Shown one piece after another: positions 24,466-32,768 of a stretch of 44,960 nucleotides of DNA (position 1 is its first letter; the number at the start of each line of letters is the position of its first letter). The position numbers and the translations under genes are program-made. The notes beneath the pieces were generated by a model. The model searched no databases and was not told where the DNA came from. It was given only the letters and a program-made list of their open reading frames with translations. This stretch comes from an uncultured Collinsella sp. (GTDB lineage: Bacteria; Actinomycetota; Coriobacteriia; Coriobacteriales; Coriobacteriaceae), in assembly GCA_902494715.1 (NCBI GenBank), contig CABUUJ010000009.1, positions 1 to 44,960 on the forward strand, written 5' to 3'.

Positions 24466-25716
24466 TTAGAGAGCGGGTGGGAGGGTGTCGAGGAGGGCAT
24501 GGGCGGTGTTGGCGGCGCAGTCGCGTGAGTCGATGATGTAGTCGGCCCAGGCGCGGTAGCGCGGCATGCGCTGTTCCGCCAGCTTTTCGATGCCGTCGCG
24601 GGCGGTGATGGGGCGGCCCTTGTGGGCGAGCTCTTCGAGTTTGCGGCTGAGCATCACGATTTGGCTGTTCTGGTGCAGCAGCGGATAGTTCTCGTCACGC
24701 GTGACTATGCCGCCGCCGGTTGAGAGCACCAGGCCGCTGCGCTTGGAGATGTCGGCCAGCGCCGCCGTCTCCTGCTCGCGGAAGGTTGCCTCGCCGCGCT
24801 CGACGATAAAGTCGGCGCAGGGCATGCCGAGGCGTTCCTCGAGGGCGCGGTCCAGGTCGATGTGCTCGCGACCCGTGAGCAGGGCGATCTGCTCGCCCAC
24901 GCGGGTCTTGCCCGAACCCGGCATGCCGATCAGGGCGATGTTCTGTTCGCGGTGTGACAAGCGCTCCGTTACGTCCAGGATGCGCTCGCGCGGGGTGACC
25001 TGGCCGGTATAGCGCTCGACGGCCTGTGCCGCTTGGGCCACGAGCATCAGCAGGCCGCCGATGCAGGGGGTGCCGCGGCGCTCGGCCTCGAGCATCAGGC
25101 CCGTGCGGGCGGGGTTGTAAACGATGTCGATGACGCCCTCGAGCACGTCAAGTCCTTCGAGCGTGCAGGGCGCATCGGGGCAGTGGGGGAACATGCCGGC
25201 AGGCGTGCAGTTGACGAGCAGGGCGGCGTCGGATTGCTGCGCGATGTTGCCGTAGTTGACCTCGCTCGTGCGGCCCACGGGCACAACGATGGCGCCCAGA
25301 TCTCCCAGCACCACACTTGCCGTGGTGCCGGCGCCGCCGGTGGCTCCGAGCACGAGAACCTTCTTGCCGGTAACCTCAACCCCCAGCTCCTCGACCAGGC
25401 GCTGAAAACCGAAATAGTCAGTATTGTCGCCGCGCAGGCGGCCGTCGGGCAGACGCGTGATGGTGTTGACGTTGCCCATGCGCTCGGCGAGCGGGCTCAG
25501 TTCGTCCAGGTAGTCCATGACGGCGCGCTTGTAGGGGATGGTCACGTTGGTGCCCTCCCACTCGTCGCCGGTCATAAAGGCCGCAAGGTCCTCGGGCTCG
25601 CGCTCAAAACGCACGTACTCAAGCCCCGCCAGCTCCTTGTAGATGGTTGGGGTGTAGCTGTGGCCCAGCACGCGGCCCAGCACGCCGTAGGGGCAGGTTG
25701 CGGCGGTATCGGTCAT
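24466..25716 (-). CDS. aroE-aroK: Fused shikimate dehydrogenase and shikimate kinase (AroE-AroK)
   Basis: The 416-residue chain has two enzymes. Residues 1-250 are a shikimate dehydrogenase, with GHSYTP, NVTIPYK (catalytic Lys63), GDNTD (Asp100) and the NADP loop GATGGAG (124-130). Residues 258-416 are a shikimate kinase, with GMPGSGKT (264-271), a DLDRALEE metal/shikimate site, FREQE and STGGG. The fusion covers two consecutive steps from 3-dehydroshikimate to shikimate 3-phosphate. The HSYTP site replaces the usual HSxSP second serine with threonine. Its ATG directly follows the pheA stop with no gap, so translation is coupled. Confidence 0.94.
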   Translation of the reverse strand: MTDTAATCPYGVLGRVLGHSYTPTIYKELAGLEYVRFEREPEDLAAFMTGDEWEGTNVTIPYKRAVMDYLDELSPLAERMGNVNTITRLPDGRLRGDNTDYFGFQRLVEELGVEVTGKKVLVLGATGGAGTTASVVLGDLGAIVVPVGRTSEVNYGNIAQQSDAALLVNCTPAGMFPHCPDAPCTLEGLDVLEGVIDIVYNPARTGLMLEAERRGTPCIGGLLMLVAQAAQAVERYTGQVTPRERILDVTERLSHREQNIALIGMPGSGKTRVGEQIALLTGREHIDLDRALEERLGMPCADFIVERGEATFREQETAALADISKRSGLVLSTGGGIVTRDENYPLLHQNSQIVMLSRKLEELAHKGRPITARDGIEKLAEQRMPRYRAWADYIIDSRDCAANTAHALLDTLPPAL

Positions 25717-26862
25717 CTAGAGCACCTCCGTGTAGCTGCCAAAGTAGGTAAAGCTCTCGCACACGTCGTCGATGGAATCGAGCAGGTCGTCGAGGGCCTT
25801 GCTGCCAAAGGGGCAGTCCAGATCAAAGTAGAACATAAACTCAAAGTCGCGACCGGGGATGGGGCGGCTCTCGAGCTTGATGAGGTTGATGTTGAGTGCG
25901 TAGAAGCGCTCGAGCACGCGATAGAGGGCGCCCGGCTCGTTGGCCGTGGTGATCATGAGCGAGGTACGGTTGGCACCGGGATAGACGCGCGGCTCGCGGC
26001 TGATGACGACAAAGCGCGTGTAGTTGTTGTCTGAGTCCTGGATGTTGGGCTCCAGCACCTCCAGGCCATAGAGTGCCGCGCAGCTGCGCGATGCGATGGC
26101 GGCAACATCGGTGCGCTCGGAGCTGGCGACCATCTCGGCCGACATAGCCGTGTTGGGGTACTTGGTGGCGTGAAGGTCGTGGGACTCGATAAAGCCGGCA
26201 CACTGGGCAATAGCTTGGCCGTGGCTGTAGACCTCGCGCACGTCGGCGAGCTTGGTGCCGGGCTTGACGAGCAAGTTGTGGTCGATCTTGAGGCGAAGCG
26301 AGCGCACGATGTGGAAGTCGAACTGGGCGAGCAGGTCGTAGACGGCGTTGACCGAGCCGGCGGTGGAGTTCTCGATGGGCAGCACGCCAAACTCGCAGAA
26401 GCCGTCGCGCACAGCGCGCATAACGCCCTCGAAGGTCTCGAAAAACGCGATGTCGGGCACGTCGAAGAGCTTGCACGCGGCGATCTGGCTATAGGCACCT
26501 TCCACGCCCTGGCAGGCGACGCTGGCAGTCTGGGGGAAGGGCGTGTCGAAGGCTACGGCCGTGGCGTGGGCCTTTTGCGAGACGGTGATGCCCTTGAGCT
26601 CGTTGATGTAACGCTGCTGTTCGGCCTTGCTCATACTCATGAGGAGACGGAACAGGGTGATGGTCTGCGCCTCGTAGCGCTCGGGCGCGCGGCTGGCGAG
26701 GTTGTTGAGCTTGGAGCGCTCACGGGCGGGGTCGAAGACGGCCTTGCCCATCTCGATTTTTGATTTGGCGACCTCGGTGGCAATGTCCATGCGCTCGACA
26801 AAGCTGTTGAGGAGCGTGGTGTCGATGCCATCGATGGCTTGGCGAATATCGGCAAGGTCCAT
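25717..26862 (-). CDS. pheA: Bifunctional chorismate mutase/prephenate dehydratase (P-protein)
   Basis: Residues 1-85 are an AroQ-class chorismate mutase (LADIRQAIDGIDTTLL ... KSKIEMGKAVFDPARE). Residues about 112-290 form the prephenate dehydratase with VEGAYSQ, ENSTAGSV and the catalytic NYTRFVVI. Residues 298-381 are an ACT domain, with GALYRVLERF and ESRPIPG, the phenylalanine-binding signature. The enzyme makes phenylpyruvate and is expected to be feedback-inhibited by phenylalanine through the ACT domain. Length 381 is normal. Its gene lies 53 bases after aroC and abuts aroEK. Confidence 0.96.
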   Translation of the reverse strand: MDLADIRQAIDGIDTTLLNSFVERMDIATEVAKSKIEMGKAVFDPARERSKLNNLASRAPERYEAQTITLFRLLMSMSKAEQQRYINELKGITVSQKAHATAVAFDTPFPQTASVACQGVEGAYSQIAACKLFDVPDIAFFETFEGVMRAVRDGFCEFGVLPIENSTAGSVNAVYDLLAQFDFHIVRSLRLKIDHNLLVKPGTKLADVREVYSHGQAIAQCAGFIESHDLHATKYPNTAMSAEMVASSERTDVAAIASRSCAALYGLEVLEPNIQDSDNNYTRFVVISREPRVYPGANRTSLMITTANEPGALYRVLERFYALNINLIKLESRPIPGRDFEFMFYFDLDCPFGSKALDDLLDSIDDVCESFTYFGSYTEVL

Positions 26863-26915
26863 GGAGGCCCCTTTCGCGTAATGGCAGAGTTGACGGGCAA
26901 CTCAGGTGAGTCGGG

Positions 26916-28013
26916 TTAGAGCTGGCCTGCGTCCTCGAGGAGGGCGTCCCAGATGGCGAGCGCCGCGGCTGCTTCGGCAACGGGGACGGCTCGGGGGACG
27001 ATGCAGGGATCGTGACGACCGTGGACCGAGAGCTCGGCATTTTCCATGGCGTCCATGTCTACGGTCTGCTGCTCGCGGCCAATTGAGGGCGTCGGCTTTA
27101 CGGCCATGCGCCACATGACGGGCGCGCCGGTCGAAATACCGCCAAGGATGCCGCCGGCGTTGTTGGACTCGACCGCAATCCCGCCGGTCTCGGCGTCGAT
27201 GCGATACGGGTCGTTGTTCTCGCTGCCGCGCATGGCGGCCACGGCAAAGCCCATGCCAAACTCCACGCCCTTTACGGCGGGAATGCCAAACGCGATTTGC
27301 GCGATGCGGTTCTCGATGCCGTCGAACATGGGGTCACCGATGCCCGCGGGAAGCCCGTAAATGCCGCACTCCACGATGCCGCCGATGCTGTCGAGCTCGT
27401 CGCGCGCGGCAAGAATCTCCTCGCGCATGCGGCCGGCTGCGGCGGCGTCAATGCACGGCAGATCGTTCGTAAGGATTGCCTTGCGGTCGGCCTCGCGATA
27501 GACCATATCGTCCATCGGCAGGTCGGAGATGCCGCCGATCTGCGCGACGTGCGCCATGACCTTGATACCGCGGGCCTCGAGTGCCTGCAGCGCAATGCCG
27601 CCGGCGATGCATAAGGGGGCCGTTAGGCGGCCGGAAAAATGCCCGCCACCAGCGACATCGTGCATGTTGTGATACTTCACGCGCGCAGGGAAGTCCGCAT
27701 GTCCGGGACGGGGCTTGCGGCGCAGCTCGGAGTAATCATTGGAGCGCGTGTTGGTGTTCTCGATAATCGCGGCGATGGGCGCGCCGGTGGTATGTCCATC
27801 GATCACACCGGCGATGATATGCGCGGCGTCGGCCTCGCGGCGTTTGGTTGCGGTCTCGTCGCGGCCGGGGGCGCGACGGTCGAGGAAGGCCTGCAGCTTC
27901 TCCTGGTCCACGGCGATGCCCGCCGGGATGCCATCGAGCGAGCAGCCGATAGCGGGGGAGTGCGATTGGCCGAAGATGCTTAAGTGCAAGACGTTGCCAA
28001 AGGTCGAGGACAT
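26916..28013 (-). CDS. aroC: Chorismate synthase
   Basis: It forms chorismate from EPSP with reduced FMN. The 365-residue protein starts STFGNVLHLSIFGQSHSPAIG, contains RAPGRDETATKRREAD and VAGGGHFSGRLTAPLC, and near the C-terminus RPTPSIGREQQT-like residues (KPTPSIGREQQTVD). The first motif reads GQSHSPAIG where GESHG is commoner, a variant seen in some anaerobes. The start codon lies one base after the aroA stop, so the genes are coupled. Confidence 0.95.
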   Translation of the reverse strand: MSSTFGNVLHLSIFGQSHSPAIGCSLDGIPAGIAVDQEKLQAFLDRRAPGRDETATKRREADAAHIIAGVIDGHTTGAPIAAIIENTNTRSNDYSELRRKPRPGHADFPARVKYHNMHDVAGGGHFSGRLTAPLCIAGGIALQALEARGIKVMAHVAQIGGISDLPMDDMVYREADRKAILTNDLPCIDAAAAGRMREEILAARDELDSIGGIVECGIYGLPAGIGDPMFDGIENRIAQIAFGIPAVKGVEFGMGFAVAAMRGSENNDPYRIDAETGGIAVESNNAGGILGGISTGAPVMWRMAVKPTPSIGREQQTVDMDAMENAELSVHGRHDPCIVPRAVPVAEAAAALAIWDALLEDAGQL

Positions 28014-28014
28014 G

Positions 28015-29334
28015 CTATTCCTCCTCGAGTGTGACCTTGCCGCCCAGCAGGCGGTAGTGGTCGAAAAAATCGGGATAGGACTTGTTGACGGCCTCGGCGC
28101 CGTGGATCACGACCTCGCCGGTGGCACGGCTCGCGGCGATGGCGGCCATCATGGCGATGCGGTGGTCGTTGTGCGAATCGACCTCGCCGCCGGTAAAGGC
28201 ATCGACGCCCTTGATGATGAGGTCGTCGCCGGCAATACGCACCTGCGCGCCCAGCGCGGTGAGCTCGCGGGTGGTGGTGGCCAGGCGGTCGGATTCCTTG
28301 ATGCGCAGGCGGGCGCAATCGCGGATAAAGGTGCGGCCCTGTGCCAGCGAGGCCACGGCCGAGATAACGGGCACCAGGTCGGGAATGTCGTGGGCGCTCA
28401 TCTCAAAGCCGGCGAGCTTGTCGGACTGCACGGTGGCGGCGTTCGTGGAGCGCACGATGCGGGCGCCAAAGCGCGAAAGCGCGGCAAGCACGTTGCGGTC
28501 GCCCTGTGCGGAGCTCAGGGACACGCCCTCGACGGTGATGGGGTCGGTGCCGATAGCGCCGGCACACAGCCAAAAGGCAGCGTTGGACCAGTCGCCCTCG
28601 ACGGCCACGCTGCCGGGCGTGCGGTACGAGCCGCTGCTCACGCGGAAGTTCGTGACCTCGGGCTGGCCGTCCTTGGCCGGAATGCGCTCGACGTTGACCT
28701 CAACGCCAAAGGCCTTCATGGCCTGGATCGTTAGGTTGATGTAGGGGCGGCTCTCAATGAGGCCAGTCACCTGCATACAGGAGGGCTGGGCGAGCAACGG
28801 GGCTGCCAGCAGCAGGCCCGAGATGTACTGCGAGCTTACGTTGCCCGGCAGCACAAAGGTGCCCGGGCGCATGCGTCCGCTTGTCTTGAGCGGAAAACCG
28901 CCCAGACCCTGTAGGTCGCAGCCGGCGGCAATGATCTCGTCCGAGAGCGGGGACAGCGGGCGTGCGCCTAGGCGGCCCTGTCCCACAAAGGTTGCCTCTG
29001 CGCCCAGCGCGCAGGCGACGGGCAGCATAAAGCGGAGCGTGGAGCCGCTCTCGCCGCAGTCGAGCGTGCCGCCGGCAAGGGCCTTGAGCAGGCCGAACTC
29101 AATGCTCTTCATGGTGGGGTGGACCTGGAAGCCGTCCTCGACGGTCTCGATGCGGGCGCCGAGCGCCGTGAGGCAGCGGACCGTGGCCTCAATATCGGCG
29201 CAGGTGGTGTTGCAGGTCACATGCGTCTCTCCGTTGGCAAGGGCAGCGCAGATGATGAGACGGTGCGCCATCGACTTGGACGCGATGGCGGGAACGGTGC
29301 CCTTAAGCGGGGACGGGGTGATGCGGGCTAGCAT
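28015..29334 (-). CDS. aroA: 3-phosphoshikimate 1-carboxyvinyltransferase (EPSP synthase)
   Basis: It joins phosphoenolpyruvate to shikimate 3-phosphate. Recognised motifs are SKSMAHRLIICAALA (binds shikimate phosphate), LDCGESGSTLRF, GDWSNAAFWL and SHNDHRIAMM. The 439-residue length is typical. Its start overlaps the aroB stop by seven bases (ATGCTAG), and it is followed one base later by aroC. The SKSMAHR motif differs from the usual SKS.TNR form, which may affect inhibitor binding but is only an inference. Confidence 0.95.
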   Translation of the reverse strand: MLARITPSPLKGTVPAIASKSMAHRLIICAALANGETHVTCNTTCADIEATVRCLTALGARIETVEDGFQVHPTMKSIEFGLLKALAGGTLDCGESGSTLRFMLPVACALGAEATFVGQGRLGARPLSPLSDEIIAAGCDLQGLGGFPLKTSGRMRPGTFVLPGNVSSQYISGLLLAAPLLAQPSCMQVTGLIESRPYINLTIQAMKAFGVEVNVERIPAKDGQPEVTNFRVSSGSYRTPGSVAVEGDWSNAAFWLCAGAIGTDPITVEGVSLSSAQGDRNVLAALSRFGARIVRSTNAATVQSDKLAGFEMSAHDIPDLVPVISAVASLAQGRTFIRDCARLRIKESDRLATTTRELTALGAQVRIAGDDLIIKGVDAFTGGEVDSHNDHRIAMMAAIAASRATGEVVIHGAEAVNKSYPDFFDHYRLLGGKVTLEEE

Positions 29335-30434
29335 GCGGATGCGTCTCCCTTCTGGCCGAGGCCCTCGGCAATGAGTTCGTGGAAAGTGGAAAGCGGCGTG
29401 CGGTCGATGCTGCAGCGGCCAATGCCGTGCGGAATCACCAGGTCGATGGTGTCGCCCGCGCGCTTCTTGTCGTGGAGCGCCTCGGCAAAGACGGCATCGG
29501 CATTGAGGTCGCAGCGGGTCTTGAGGCCGTGGCGGGCGCAGAGCTCCTCAATACGGCCGGGCAGTGCAGCATCGCAAACGCCGTGCAGGGCCGCGGCGCG
29601 CGTGATGATGCCCATGCCGATCGACACGCAGTTGCCGTGTCCGAGCTCAAAGTGCTCGCAGGCCTCGACGGCGTGTCCGGCGCTGTGTCCAAAGTTGAGC
29701 AGCTTGCGCTGGTTGGTTTCGTGCTCGTCGGCGACGACCACGGCGCGCTTGATGTCGATGTTGCGGGCGATGATGAGTGCTACGCGGGCCACATCGCGGT
29801 TGAGCAGCTCCAGCGTGAGCGGGGTCTTCTCCAGCTCGGCGAAAAGCTCCGGGTCGGCGATCACGGCGTGCTTGACGACCTCGCCGCAGCCGTCGGCGAA
29901 CTGCTCGGGCGTGAGGGTGGCCAGGCACCCCACGTCGGCGATAACCACGCTCGGCTGCCAAAAGGCGCCGGCCAAGTTCTTGCCGGCAGCCAGGTCGATG
30001 GCGGTCTTGCCGCCCACCGACGAATCCACCATGGCGAGCAGGCTCGTCGGGATCTGCACAAACTTGCAGCCGCGCATGTAGGTCGCGGCCACAAAGCCCG
30101 CCACATCGCCCACGACGCCGCCCCCGAGTGCCACGATCACGTCGGAGCGCGAAAGCTCGTGCTCGGCCACAAACTCCAAAATGGCAACATAGGTTTCGGC
30201 GCGCTTATGGGCCTCGCCGGCCTCGAAGGTGCAGATGCTCACTTCGTAGCCTGACGCCTCCAGGCTCTGCTTAACGGGCATCTGGTAGAGCGGGCCCACG
30301 TTGGTGTCCGTCACGATGACGGCCTTGGTGCCGCCGGCAGTGGCGCGCACGAGCGGTCCCGCCTGCTCCAGCAAAAACGTGCCAACATGCACCTGGTAGG
30401 GGCGTGCAGTGTCGATATCGATGGTAATCGCCAT
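29328..30434 (-). CDS. aroB: 3-dehydroquinate synthase
   Basis: It cyclises DAHP to 3-dehydroquinate with NAD and a metal ion. The NAD region GGGVVGDVAGFVAATYMRG, the SVGGKTAIDLAAGKNLAGAF segment and the metal-binding histidines in NFGHSAGHAVE are all present, with the usual length of 368 residues. The gene lies 36 bases downstream of tyrA and overlaps aroA. It acts directly after the DAHP synthase encoded at the head of the operon. Confidence 0.96.
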   Translation of the reverse strand: MAITIDIDTARPYQVHVGTFLLEQAGPLVRATAGGTKAVIVTDTNVGPLYQMPVKQSLEASGYEVSICTFEAGEAHKRAETYVAILEFVAEHELSRSDVIVALGGGVVGDVAGFVAATYMRGCKFVQIPTSLLAMVDSSVGGKTAIDLAAGKNLAGAFWQPSVVIADVGCLATLTPEQFADGCGEVVKHAVIADPELFAELEKTPLTLELLNRDVARVALIIARNIDIKRAVVVADEHETNQRKLLNFGHSAGHAVEACEHFELGHGNCVSIGMGIITRAAALHGVCDAALPGRIEELCARHGLKTRCDLNADAVFAEALHDKKRAGDTIDLVIPHGIGRCSIDRTPLSTFHELIAEGLGQKGDASAC

Positions 30435-30470
30435 AAGCTTCGGTCCTTTCGACCTGGCGTGATAGGTGGT

Positions 30471-31385
30471 CTAGTGGGAGGCCTCGTCGTCGAGCGCGCG
30501 CTTAATGCGGTCGCCCTCGGCAAGGAGATTCTCCAGATAGCGCTGGTCGCGGTTCTTGAGCGCACGGCTGTAGGCGCCAAGCGACTCGATTAGATGGTCG
30601 ATCTCGAAGGCGAGCGCGTCGGCGTCGTCGATCATGAGCTCGGACCACATTTGCGGGTTGAGGTGCGCCACGCGGGTGAGATCGCGGTAGCTACCGGCCG
30701 AAAAGCCGTGGTGGACCTGGGCAGTGGGGCTCTTTACGTAGGCGTTGGACACCACGTGCGCAAGCTGGCTCGTGAAGGCGATGACGCGGTCGTGCTCGGC
30801 GGCGCTGGTCACGGTGAACTTGCCAAAGCCCAAGGGGCGCACCATCTCGCGCACCTGGCCCAAAAGCTCCAGTTTGAGCGCATCGTCCACCGCGGGCGGC
30901 ACGAGCACGAGTGGCGCGCCCTGGAACAGGTCGGCGCGGGAGTGTGCGTAGCCCGAGTACTGCGTGCCCGCCATGGGGTGTGCGCCCACAAAGTAAAAGC
31001 CGTGCTTACGGGCAAGCTCAAAGGCACGTTCGCACACGATGCCCTTGACGCCCACGGTGTCGATCACTACGGGACCCATGATGGCCTCGGTGTCGGTGGC
31101 GTCGGCGAGGGCCTGGGCATGCGCCTCGAGCCACTCGATGCAGGCCTCGGGGTAGCAAGCCAGGACGATGATGTCGCATTCGCCGAGTGTCTTGTCGTTG
31201 AGCTCTCCGGCGACAGTGCCCATGCTGGCGGCCGTCATGACATCGTCATCGGGGTCCCAGGCCAGCACGCGGACGCCCGCCTGCGCATAGCCGCGGGCAA
31301 AACTGCCGCCGATGAGGCCCAGGCCCACGATGCCGGCGCACTTGGGGCCGCCCTGGTTAACGCGCGCGTTTCTCACCGTACCCAT
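30471..31385 (-). CDS. tyrA: Prephenate dehydrogenase
   Basis: The NAD loop GLGLIGGSFARGYAQAG occurs near residues 22-38. GAHPMAGTQYSGY and GSYRDLTRVA are the substrate-site motifs of prephenate/arogenate dehydrogenases. It is 304 residues long and has no C-terminal ACT domain, so unlike pheA it lacks a visible tyrosine sensor; control may act on the DAHP synthase. Its start lies three bases after the DAHP synthase stop. The product is 4-hydroxyphenylpyruvate, if prephenate rather than arogenate is the substrate. Confidence 0.93.
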   Translation of the reverse strand: MGTVRNARVNQGGPKCAGIVGLGLIGGSFARGYAQAGVRVLAWDPDDDVMTAASMGTVAGELNDKTLGECDIIVLACYPEACIEWLEAHAQALADATDTEAIMGPVVIDTVGVKGIVCERAFELARKHGFYFVGAHPMAGTQYSGYAHSRADLFQGAPLVLVPPAVDDALKLELLGQVREMVRPLGFGKFTVTSAAEHDRVIAFTSQLAHVVSNAYVKSPTAQVHHGFSAGSYRDLTRVAHLNPQMWSELMIDDADALAFEIDHLIESLGAYSRALKNRDQRYLENLLAEGDRIKRALDDEASH

Positions 31386-31388
31386 GGG

Positions 31389-32411
31389 CTACTCCATGGT
31401 CTCTTGGCAGACAACCTCGCGGATGGCGCGGATGCGGCGCATGGTGTCGTCGAACTGATCGGGGGTGAGGGCCTGGGCGCCGTCGGACCAGGCGCGGCTC
31501 GGCTCGTCGTGGACCTCGATCTCCAGGCCGTTGGCACCGCAGGCGGTCGCGGCAAGCGCCATGGGCTCAACATAGCGGGTGTAGCCGGTGGCGTGGCTGG
31601 GGTCGGCGACGACGGGCAGGTGCGAAAGGTGGTGCAGCACCGGCACGGCGTTGAGGTCGAAGGTGTTGCGGGTACGGGTCTCGAAGGTGCGGATGCCGCG
31701 CTCGCACAGGATGACGTTGTCGTTGCCCTCGCTCATGATGTACTCGGCGGCCATGAGCAGCTCATCAATCGTGCCGGACATGCTGCGCTTGAGCAGGATC
31801 GGAGTCTGGGTCTTGCCGACCTCCTTGAGCAGGGGGAAGTTCTGGGCGTTGCGGGCGCCGATCTGCATGACGTCAATCTTCTTGTCCAAGAAGACCTGCA
31901 CGTCGCGAGGGTCCATGATCTCGGTGACGATCGGCATGTCGAGCTCGGCAGACGCCTCGCACAGCAGGTCGAGGCCGGCGGGGCCCATGCCCTGGTAGGC
32001 GTAGGGGGAGGTGCGGGGCTTGTAGGCGCCACCGCGCAGCATCGTGGCGCCGGCGGCCTTTACGCGGCGTGCGATGCGGATGAGGTTCTCGCCCTCGACG
32101 GAGCAGGGACCGGCGATGACCTGGAACTGGTCGCCGCCGATCTTGACGCCGTGACCGCAGTCGATGACGGAGTCCTCGGGGTGGAACTTGCGGTTGGCGC
32201 GCTTGAACGGCTCGGAGACGCGCTGCACGCGCTCGACGACATCCATGGACTCGAGCAGGAACGGGTCGATCTTGGTCGTATCGCCCACCAGGCCGATAAT
32301 CGTCTCGTTCTCGCCGCGCGAGACGTCGGTCTTCAGGCCTTTTTTCTCAATCCAGCTGACGATATGGCTGACGGCCTCGTCGCTGGCGCTCTGCTTTAGA
32401 ATTGCAATCAT
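31389..32411 (-). CDS. aroF: 3-deoxy-7-phosphoheptulonate (DAHP) synthase, type I-beta with regulatory domain
   Basis: The first enzyme of aromatic synthesis, condensing phosphoenolpyruvate with erythrose 4-phosphate. Residues 1-75 form a ferredoxin-like regulatory domain (IAILKQSASDEAVSHIV). The barrel then has VIAGPCSVE, LRGGAYKPRTSPYAYQG, GARNAQNF, LKRSMSGT and DPSHATG. This domain order is that of Thermotoga-type enzymes inhibited by tyrosine or phenylalanine. ATG 32411 is selected because GAGG precedes it; the frame continues to 32459 but that part overlaps the leader hairpin. It heads the eight-gene aro operon. Confidence 0.95.
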   Translation of the reverse strand: MIAILKQSASDEAVSHIVSWIEKKGLKTDVSRGENETIIGLVGDTTKIDPFLLESMDVVERVQRVSEPFKRANRKFHPEDSVIDCGHGVKIGGDQFQVIAGPCSVEGENLIRIARRVKAAGATMLRGGAYKPRTSPYAYQGMGPAGLDLLCEASAELDMPIVTEIMDPRDVQVFLDKKIDVMQIGARNAQNFPLLKEVGKTQTPILLKRSMSGTIDELLMAAEYIMSEGNDNVILCERGIRTFETRTRNTFDLNAVPVLHHLSHLPVVADPSHATGYTRYVEPMALAATACGANGLEIEVHDEPSRAWSDGAQALTPDQFDDTMRRIRAIREVVCQETME

Positions 32412-32421
32412 GGTGTGCCTC

Positions 32422-32484
32422 TCACCTCGATGGATAACTTTTGCAAAAACGGCCCGCATTGCGAGCCGTGAATATATGGTGCAT
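32422..32484 (-). CDS. Possible 20-residue leader peptide of the aro operon
   Basis: An ATG at 32484 opens a 20-codon frame (MHHIFTARNAG...) that contains two Phe codons and one Tyr codon and ends at TGA 32422, eleven bases before the aroF start. The start coincides with the transcription start expected from the -10 candidate, so it would be leaderless. The terminator-like hairpin lies within it. Codon content is suggestive, not diagnostic, of attenuation. Confidence 0.35.
   Translation of the reverse strand: MHHIFTARNAGRFCKSYPSR
32444..32469 (-). terminator. Terminator-like hairpin in the aro leader (possible attenuator)
   Basis: On the minus strand ACGGCTCGC and GCGGGCCGT pair over nine positions (one wobble) around AAT and are followed by TTTTT before GC. 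It lies between the promoter candidate and aroF, about 35 bases before the aroF ATG, a place where unconditional termination would silence the operon. Regulation by read-through is therefore inferred. Confidence 0.6.
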
Positions 32485-32489
32485 GAGAG

Positions 32490-32498
32490 TTTATACTA
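32490..32498 (-). promoter_or_regulatory. Candidate -10 of the aro operon
   Basis: The minus strand reads TAGTATAAA here, containing TAGTAT and TATAAA. TTAGAA, 17 bases before TAGTAT, is a weak -35. It lies just upstream of the leader hairpin. Confidence 0.4.
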
Positions 32499-32574
32499 TC
32501 CGACTCGCTTTTGCCTTCTAAAGTGGGCCGTTGCGCCGCGTCTTCCTCGGAATTGCAAAGCTTTTTCTTTTATT

Positions 32575-32604
32575 TTGATAGCCCGTGGCGCACTTGGGTA
32601 TAAT
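32575..32604 (+). promoter_or_regulatory. Promoter of tRNA-Arg(CCG)
   Basis: TTGATA (32575-32580), an 18-base spacer and a perfect TATAAT (32599-32604) stand 12 bases before the tRNA. Confidence 0.8.
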
Positions 32605-32615
32605 GCCAAACGTTG

Positions 32616-32692
32616 GCCCTATTAGCTCAGGGGATTAGAGCGTCTGCCTCCGGAGCAGAAGGCCGTTGGTTCGAATCCAACATGGGGCACCA
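32616..32692 (+). tRNA. tRNA-Arg (anticodon CCG)
   Basis: Acceptor GCCCTAT/ATGGGGC, D-arm GCTC/GAGC, anticodon stem TCTGC/GCAGA with loop CTCCGGA giving CCG, T-arm GTTGG/CCAAC around TTCGAAT, and an encoded ACCA end. It is transcribed divergently from the aro operon. Confidence 0.95.
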
Positions 32693-32703
32693 TCGAACGT
32701 AAG

Positions 32704-32737
32704 ACCGTCCGAACCTCGCATGGTCCGGGCGGTTTTT
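32704..32737 (+). terminator. Terminator after tRNA-Arg(CCG)
   Basis: ACCGTCCG (32704-32711) pairs with CGGGCGGT (32726-32733) and an inner ACC/GGT extends the stem. Five Ts follow. Confidence 0.85.
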
Positions 32738-32768
32738 CTTATACCGACGCGACGTGATGGGACGTGGT

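Noticed and set aside
30594..32399. 601-codon open frame on the plus strand
   Set aside because: It is exactly antisense to tyrA and the DAHP synthase, which have clear family motifs. Long antisense frames are expected in GC-rich DNA, and its translation is low-complexity Val/Gly/His-rich.
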